Assembly: GCA_963693365.1 (NCBI GenBank)
Contig: CAVNZM010000003.1
Location: 12,772,001 to 12,836,000 of the forward strand
Direction of reading: 5' to 3'
Origin: Amoebidium appalachense
Taxonomy: Eukaryota; Ichthyosporea
Length of the DNA stretch: 64,000 bases
Below, in pieces: positions 57,612 to 64,000 of this stretch; position 1 is the first letter of the stretch; each line of letters opens with the position of its first letter. The position numbers were made by a program, and so were the translations under genes. A model generated the notes under the pieces. That model saw nothing but the letters and a program-made list of their open reading frames with translations, made no database searches and was not told the origin of the DNA.

Positions 57612-58017
57612 CCCGACCTACTTCAAGAGTGATTTTCTCATGTGTACTACTTACTTTATCAACATCATTATATCATATGTATTGCCTTTGTGGGTATGCC
57701 CACTTAGGGTTTATATATAAGGTTTGACCTGTACCATCACTCTACTCTATCTTTCACTGGTTTAAAACCCAGTTAATCAAACACCGCCTATACACGTTAT
57801 ATATATTCGTTGTTTTTGCCCCGGTTCCTTCCCCCCTCCCCCCCCCCCTTCCCCCCTTCCCCCCCCTTCCCCCCCCTCCCCCCCTTCTCCCCCCCCCCCC
57901 CCCCCCCCGGGAAAAGTACACACTTTAATTTTTTTTTCCGTTTCTGTTCTCAAGTGGGGAGATTTCACTAGTTCAGTGGGGATATGATAACACAAACTTC
58001 AAAGTCTTAAGTGGGGA
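57612..58017 (+). other. 3' untranslated part of the copia element with triplicated polypurine motif
   Basis: After the stop: AT-rich leader, C-rich block (57828-57908), then AGTGGGGA three times (about 57953, 57975, 58010) with the last one adjoining the LTR. Only the last is positioned to prime plus-strand synthesis. Confidence 0.75.
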
Positions 58018-58943
58018 TGTTGTAATACGTAGTATTTACATATGGTAAGATCTTCTCAGTTTGTGTTATGTTTCAGTTCATATGCTTAGTGTAAATGCCA
58101 CACTCCTATTATGTAAAGTGTAGCATCGATCTCCGATATGCTTGTATACTTGTAATCGTGTTGTATCGGCTTTAATCGTGTATTGTAATATCGATTAGAA
58201 TATTTATATGTGTGTACACGGATCCACCCACTCAGGGAGAGACGTGTACATGTTCGTGTGTACATAAATATCTCTGGTTATAGTTATGCTATTACTATCT
58301 TGTTTGTTGATCTGTGCTCTCTTTTCCTTCCTCTTTCTCCTTCCTTATTTTCTTTTCTTTCTCTCCTTGTCTTCATGTGTATAATCGTATTTCTTTTCTA
58401 CTAATATATGTTAGGTAGATTTGTGTTACTTAATACGTGTTCATTGGACGGTAACACACTTAGGCTACACTTAGAATAGCATGTGTGTTTAGACTTCATT
58501 AATTCACTTTAGTTTTCATGTGTTGCCGGGCTTTAACCAATCATCAAGGTTAAGTGTGATATGTCTGAGTCTTTGCAGTATGTCATAGGTTAGAACTTCC
58601 TTGATGATGACACGAGTTGATCCTAACTAGTGTCTGTGTCCTATCGTGTACGCCTCCGCGTACCGGATCTCTCTGAAAGCAATTGGTTCTTAGTGATTGG
58701 TTTCTATTAGAGATGGATCTGATTTCCGACTGGTCGGAAATCATGTATGGATTGGACTTAGAGGAATTTCAGGTATTTATTCGAAGATCAGAATAAATTC
58801 AGTTCAGTCGTGTCTAAACATTGATGTCTGTTGTGTACACTGCTCCGATCGTTCCGTGTTTTGTTGTTGTGTGTGTCTGTGGTGTTTTCACACTGCACCA
58901 CTGTGTCTCTGCTTACATCCCAAATACTAATAGAAATTTAACA
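58018..58943 (+). repeat. 3' LTR of the plus-strand copia element
   Basis: 926 bp; followed by GTTCG (58944-58948), the right target duplication. Confidence 0.95.
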
Positions 58944-58948
58944 GTTCG

Positions 58949-59855
58949 AGCTGGCAGCCCACGCGGTGGACGTCAACATGAACGACGGCAAAAAGCTCAA
59001 ACACGGGCGCCGACTGTTCAGCGAAGCCGGCACCGACTGCGCCAACTTTGCCCTGCTGTGGCAGACATGGGCGCAAGCACGTTCGATGCTTCTCAACCCG
59101 GAGCTGACCGCACACCTTCCGGGCGTGGGCAATGCGTTCGCCCGTCCCACCGGCGCCGCCCCGGCACTGTTTAACGTCAACACTAACCCAACCTCCAACC
59201 ATACCACCCACCCCCACTACCCTCCTCCCACCAACCCGACCTACCACCCCCCAAAAACCAACCCCTACCATCTCCTTCCCCCTCCACCGGCCCCCAACAG
59301 CACGCCCCCCTTCCCCTACCAGACCTACCCTCACTTCCCCCAGTACCCCACCTACCCCCCCACTTTCAACGTCCAAACCCCTCTCCTTCCCCCCCCCCAA
59401 CCAGGCCCACCCTACTCGAGCACTTGGAGGTCGCCCCCCTTGCAGCATCTGTCTCGGGCGCGGCCAGACTAAGAGGGCCGAAAGGCACGTTGACGCCAAC
59501 CACTACGACTGCGAGCGGTGCCTCACTCAGCACAGCCGCAACTATGCTGGATGTCCGGGACACCCCGACCACGACCCCAAACGTTGGCCGGTCGTGCGCC
59601 ACACGACAACCCGCGAAAACCCGAACCCCTACCCCCCTCGTGCACCCCACCGCACACTTCCTGCCCTGCCCGCACCTGAAGACAACGAGCTGGCGTCCCT
59701 TCGGCGCGAAATGCGCAACCTCCAACACGACCGAGACCAAGCAGTGCGCAACCACCAACAGGACCTTTTGGCTCAACTGCAGGCGGAGCGTGAAAGGGGG
59801 GGCGCCTTGAGCGCCTTTTGGCTGAGCGCAGCGACCCCCAGCGTATGGTGCCCAT
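58949..59855 (+). pseudogene. Gypsy gag, C-terminal part with a cysteine/histidine cluster
   Basis: Directly after the insertion the frame continues ELAAHAVDVNMNDGKKLKHG and NFALLWQTWAQARSM, then a long Pro/Thr-rich linker. A frame shift near 59440 leads into CSICLGRGQTKR, HVDANHYDCERC and NYAGCPGHPDHD. The spacing (CxxC, then H, H, CxxC) is not the usual single CCHC knuckle. A coiled, charged segment (ELASLRREMRNLQHDRDQ) follows. Needed for genome packaging in related elements. Confidence 0.7.
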
Positions 59856-59869
59856 GATCCCGGGACCCC

Positions 59870-60904
59870 ATGGCCCACCCCCCCCCTCCGCCGGGCTTTT
59901 CCCCCGTTGCCCCTGGGGCTACACCCGACCAGCATGGACAGCACCGTGGCTGTATGTTCCCCCCCACCCCCCATCCCCCCCATCCCCCCACAGCATCCAC
60001 AGATACCACAGGAGTTGAGCCGCAGGTGCGCCTACCCCCAACCCCTCTACCTCCCCGGTACCCAACACACACTCACAACCTCCCCATTCCAGCCCCCCTC
60101 CCACCCCCACCTCCACCCCCACCAGCTCGCTCCCACCTCCCCCATTCCCGCCCTCGCATCTCGAAAGCCAACCATAACCCCTGCAACGAAGGAGCTTATC
60201 CCACCCATGACCTCATCACCAACGTCTCCCTCCCCCCTCTCAAAGACCCCAATGACCCCACCTCTGAATATGATTGGACGGCATGGGAAGAAGTGGAACT
60301 AAATAAACCCTCCTCCATCACCACCCCCACTTTCATAAATGTTCACACACACACCCTCCCCCTCCGCTCGATCATGGATTTAGGTGCTGCTATATCTGTG
60401 ATGCCTCTCTCAACCCTCCAAACCCTCAACCGCGACCACCACCATCCCATGCATCTTACACCAGCCCGATTCACAACTGCACTCTCTGCCAACAACACCC
60501 CCTTCACCCTGCTCGGCACAACCATTCTCCCCATCTCCCTCACCAACACACCCATTACTCTCAAACACCGCGTTTATGTCACCCCTGATCTCGCTGTCCC
60601 CCTCATCCTTGGCACAGACTTCTGGAATCGCTTCCTTGCACGCGGCATACACACACGCATAGAACTTGAAGATTTCTCCTCATTCCATCTCTTCCTCCCT
60701 GCCGGCACCACCTACTCTATTTCCATCTCTCTCGCACCTGCATCGTGCAATTTCACCAAGCTCTCCATCCCCCCCGTCTCCTCCGCTGCCATCCATGCTG
60801 GGCTCCAACACACGCACGCCCCTCCCCCCCCCCACAACCCCTCCTCCCGCACCCCCTGTCGCCACCCCCGATGCCAGGTCACCCAACCCCCGCCCGACCA
60901 ATAA
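59870..60904 (+). pseudogene. Gypsy protease region
   Basis: After a Pro-rich N-part comes the retropepsin core: SIMDLGAAISVMPLSTLQTL, with D-L-G-A where D-S/T-G-A is normal, then LLGTTILPISL and VPLILGTDFW, the usual ILG-D-FL/W strand. Fold assignment is good. The catalytic triad's second residue is Leu, so activity is doubtful. C-terminally it runs into Pro-rich sequence. Confidence 0.75.
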
Positions 60905-62449
60905 CCAAGATCCCCAAAGCCTTAACATGCCTACCACCAACATCAATATTCAAAATCGCATGTCCAACATCGATATCCAAAATCGCATGTCCATGTCCAA
61001 CATCAATATCCAAAATCGCATGCCCAACATCCACATTCAACACCAGAACGATCCATTTACCAACCCACCCCCTCTGGCCCCTCCCCCCCCCCGCCCCCCA
61101 CACAGAAAGCCATGCACGTGCCTGCTAGCCCACCCTCTGTGTCTGCGCCACTCGCCTCTGCACCGTGTCCTGTGTCGTCATCTTCTCCCGCCCCGTGTAT
61201 TGCGTCTTCGCCTGCTTCGACCCCATCGTCTGCTTCTGCAAACACAAATCAGAATAAATTACGCACTTTGGCTGATATGTACCTGGTGTATACGCGTTGT
61301 GCAATAACATTACCTCCTCGGTCTACCGTACATGTCCCATGCCTCACCCCACCCCTCCACCCCGATCACCGCCAGCATGATGTTGTTGCACAGACGACTC
61401 CCCTCTCCCCATACAACCATATTGTGCTCCCCCGCATCTTGCTTTCCCTCCACCCCCACCAACACCAAATTCTCCCCATCTCCAACCCCACCCCACAGCC
61501 CATCTCTCTCTCGTGTCGCACAGTTGTTGCTTGTATCCCATTCGTCGACATCCACCCCCCCAACACCTTGGAAGTAACCCCCTTGGATGTTTCAGACTTC
61601 CTCCCCCCCACACCCCCAGCCTCATCACCCCCACCGCCCCCTCCCACTCAAGCTTCATCACCCCCACCGCCCTCGCCCACAGCCCCACCCACTAGTGGCC
61701 CCAACCCCCCACCCGTACCCCCTTCCTTTCCATCCGAGTCCTCCTTCTCACGTAAACCCCCTACACCCACCGTTGCACACGCCCCCCAACCTCCCACCCC
61801 CTTCCAACAAAAATACTTTACCACCTACACCATGCCCCCAACCTCATACGAAAACCCCCACCCCTACCCTTCCTCCCACACACCCCATACTAGACGTCTG
61901 CACACCACCACACACCCTGGTCCCACGTTCCCCCCACCTCTCCCCACCCACCTCCCCCGGCCCTTCCCTCCCCCCACAGCAGCCCCCCCCCCGGCCCCAC
62001 TCCCCTCATCACACCGTCCCCCTCCCCCCCAACCCCTCCCATGGTGGCCACACTACCTACTACACCTACATCGATATCCACACAGCCAATATCAACATCC
62101 ACATCCCCAACACCTAAATTCCCCCCGACATCCACATCCATAACGCCTCTGACATCTACTAACTGGGAATCGAACATGCCTAACCCACTAACCAACTCGA
62201 ACCCCCAACCCCCATCATCAGACCAACAACCCCTCCCACCCCCTTCGTCTCCCTCCCCCCTCCATGTCCACTCCCAAGATGATGATATGCTAGAATATGC
62301 GAACGGTTGGCCAGAAGATATCCTTAGCAAGAAGATAGCAGATATCAAGTCTACCTCGCAGTATGCCCACCTCACCCCACTACAAAAACAGTCCCTAATC
62401 GACCTCCTCTTTAAACACCGTCCACGCACAGAGCTAATTTGCCGGCAGC
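60905..62449 (+). other. Gypsy protease-to-RT linker, C-rich, with a 9-residue repeat
   Basis: About 1.5 kb of Pro/Ser/His-rich reading frames. Strong C bias makes long open frames meaningless except about 62268-62456, whose peptide (LEYANGWPEDILSKKIADIK, TPLQKQSLIDLLFKHRPR) looks like the usual segment preceding gypsy RT. Confidence 0.55.
60937..61042 (+). repeat. Minisatellite encoding NIxIQNRM repeats
   Basis: Four tandem units of 27-33 bp (core AACATCAATATCCAAAATCGC); encoded repeat N-I-(N/D/H)-I-Q-(N/H)-R-M. Similar ATATCAACATCCACATC-type units recur at 62085-62150. Confidence 0.75.
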
Positions 62450-63310
62450 ATGCATAACCTAGGTATAGTACACCGCATTAACACCGGTAATGCCCAGCCA
62501 ATCTTTCACTATCCTGGCAGGCAAGGCCCCCCTGAACGCGATCTTACAGAAACCGAGGTAAAAAAGCTGTTAGACATTCGCGCAATTAGACCCGGAACAG
62601 GCCCGTGGGCCTCGCGTGTGGTGTTAGTCAAAAAACCGAACGGTAGCGTGCACATAACATGTGACTACAGAAAACTCAACCAAATCACTGAGCGTGACGT
62701 CTACTAGCTCTACCCCACATCGACGACTGTTTTAATGCTCTCTACAAGGCGAAATATTTCTCCGCGGTCGACCTCTCTTCCGGGTTTTTCCAAATCCCTA
62801 TGGCCGAAGAAGATATTCCAAAAACAGCATTCAACACTTGGTCTGGGTTATACGAATGGCTCTGCATGCTCATGGGTGTCACAAACGGTCCCGCTACCTT
62901 CCAACGCGCTATGTCTCTCGTAATGCAGGGCTTCACTGGGGATTTTGTGCTTTGCTACCTAGATGATTGCCTCATCTTTTCACGGACTTGGGATGACCAC
63001 CTCATTCACTTAGATAAAGTGTTTGCGCGCTTCAATCAACACGGCTGTGTCCTCAATCTCGAAAAATCTCATTTTGCCCAGCTGGAGATTAAGTTTTTAG
63101 GCCACAAAGTCTCCGAAGCAGGTATTCAACCCGACACCTCAAAAGTAGAGGCCATCAAGAACTGGCCGGCCCCACACACAGTCAAAGAGGTCCAATCATT
63201 TTTAGGCATCGTGGGATATTATCGCAAATTCGTTCGCAATTTCACGGTTATTGCTAAGCCTTTGCGCGACCTCACCCTCGTTGGCTCACATTACGATTGG
63301 ACCCCCACTC
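62450..63310 (+). pseudogene. Gypsy reverse transcriptase
   Basis: NTGNAQPIFHYPGRQGPPER, then GPWASRVVLVKKPNGSVHIT and CDYRKLNQITERD, then a frame break near 62705. It continues with KYFSAVDLSSGFFQIPMAEE, LMGVTNGPATFQRAM and the catalytic LCYLDDCLIFS (about 62952-62985). Next come IKFLGHKVSEAGIQPDTSKV and VQSFLGIVGYYRKFV. This is the full finger-palm-thumb series of a Ty3/gypsy RT. Motifs are intact but frames are split in two. Confidence 0.88.
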
Positions 63311-63750
63311 GCCAGACAGCTCGAATATCTCCGCGATCGATTAGTTTCACAGCCTATCCTCGCCCACCCCGACTTCTCTCAGCCTTTTATCCTTGAAACG
63401 GACGCAAGCGTAGATGGACTAGGGACTGTACTCAAACAAATACAAGATGGGCAGGAAGTCATCATCTCGTACGCTAGTCGCGCTCTTCACAATGAACAAA
63501 AACGCTATTGCATCACCGATCTAGAAGGGCTAGCCATGGTATGGGCTGTACAACCCCACCGCCCCTCCTCTGGGGTCGCCGGTTCACCCTAGTCACCGAT
63601 CATTCAGCCCTCAAAGCCATCCTCTCAGTCACCAAAAACAAACCAAACGGTCGACTAGAGCGGTGGGCCCTAATCCTACAGGAATATGATTTCGATATCC
63701 AACACCGTCCTGGCCTCCAGCACGCACTTGCCGATATGCTTTCCCGATAT
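63311..63750 (+). pseudogene. Gypsy RNase H
   Basis: In a new frame: LILAHPDF-like start, FILETDASVDGLGTVLKQ (first catalytic Asp), SYASRALHNEQKRYCITDLE (catalytic Glu), LAMVWAV. After another shift near 63570: LVTDHSALKAIL and HRPGLQHALADMLSRY. These are the standard gypsy RNase H landmarks. Confidence 0.85.
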
Positions 63751-64000
63751 CACCCCCTCCCATATACCTCTGATCCCCGCCTAGTTACCCCTCCAGCTGC
63801 GGGCACCCCCTTAGTAGCTACCGCCTTCCCTCTCCCCATGCCACAGCTCCCCCCGACCCCCATCATTCCCATCCAGGAATGTGGGGGGTCCAGCCTACTC
63901 ACCCACAACCAGCTACACCATTCCCCCTCAGACGACTACATATGCTCACACCTCCACCCACCCTCATACTGTGTCGCCCCCAGGTCTAAGGTAACTTCAC
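63751..64000 (+). other. Gypsy RNase H-to-integrase linker, cut by the window end
   Basis: Pro/Thr-rich reading frame; no HHCC integrase finger is seen before position 64000. Confidence 0.5.

Larger units (their letters stand above)
52216..58943 (+). mobile_element. Near-intact Ty1/copia retrotransposon, recent insertion in gypsy gag
   Basis: 6728 bp with two 926-bp LTRs that look identical on inspection (52216-53141, 58018-58943; TGTTGTAATACG..AATTTAACA), and 5-bp target duplication GTTCG on both sides. The interior encodes gag, protease, integrase, RT and RNase H in the copia order. A polypurine tract (TTAAGTGGGGA) precedes the 3' LTR. Only one frame break is seen, in a C10 run. Identical LTRs imply insertion so recent that this lineage is likely still active. 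Confidence 0.95.
51668..64000 (+). mobile_element. Ty3/gypsy retrotransposon, decayed, split by a copia element, runs off the window
   Basis: Leader and gag start (51673-52210), gag continuation after the copia insertion (58949 on), protease (about 60330-60700), RT with YLDD (about 62450-63300) and RNase H (about 63350-63740) lie in the gypsy order. The linker reaches the window end; integrase and 3' LTR would lie beyond. At least five frame breaks: gag near 51930, 59460, before RT near 62450, inside RT near 62705, and near 63310 and 63590. Several lie in C-rich runs. The copy is non-functional as read. Confidence 0.9.

Noticed and set aside
61112-62143. 343-codon Pro/His-rich plus-strand frame as a separate gene
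   Set aside because: Lies in the C-rich linker of the gypsy element between protease and RT; composition alone keeps it open.

Overview
The window is eukaryotic nuclear DNA. It shows spliced genes with GT..AG introns, LTR retrotransposons with 5-bp target duplications, and very dense low-complexity sequence (G/C homopolymers up to about 57 bp, CA/GA/CT microsatellites). The clearest host gene is a Ral-type small GTPase with a CAAX tail. Together with KCTD-like, WD40 and NTF2-like genes this points to an opisthokont, perhaps a unicellular holozoan or a marine invertebrate. That placement is inference; no rRNA or organellar marker is present.

Left part (1-33 kb): gene islands in low-complexity DNA. 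On the minus strand lie the first exon of a small single-pass membrane protein (1.2-1.5 kb), a secreted PL14-type polysaccharide lyase broken by one homopolymer frameshift (5.3-6.2 kb), a WD40-like propeller gene (12.2-13.3 kb), a KCTD/BTB gene with an in-frame 37-residue internal duplication (14.1-14.6 kb), and a four-exon NTF2-like gene (18.0-22.0 kb). On the plus strand is the four-exon Ral gene (24.05-29.79 kb). A divergent dispersed repeat carrying a coiled-coil exon occurs in opposite orientations at 15.8-16.6 and 31.9-32.8 kb.

Middle (33.5-43.7 kb): a 1.08-kb miniature LTR retrotransposon (TRIM) complete with TSD, PBS and PPT. Next come a truncated Ty1/copia pol remnant, a six-exon acidic-protein gene with an internally duplicated exon, a truncated tyrosine-recombinase gene with a companion ORF, and a tRNA-like gene with an odd anticodon.

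Right part (44-64 kb): a nested retrotransposon block. A decayed Ty3/gypsy element is split twice. A minus-strand, internally deleted copia element (44583-51667, TSD AGCCC) sits in its leader and itself holds a 2.8-kb non-autonomous LTR element (46620-49405, TSD GCAGG). A plus-strand, nearly intact copia element (52216-58943, TSD GTTCG, two 926-bp LTRs that look identical) interrupts its gag. Gypsy protease, RT and RNase H follow and run off the window end with several frameshifts.

Copia-family elements here appear to prime from the anticodon arm of initiator tRNA-Met, as Drosophila copia does; the TRIM and the deleted element show this most clearly. Three coding breaks fall in or near G/C-rich runs, two of them exactly in a C9 and a C10 run, so part of the apparent decay may be homopolymer miscalling.
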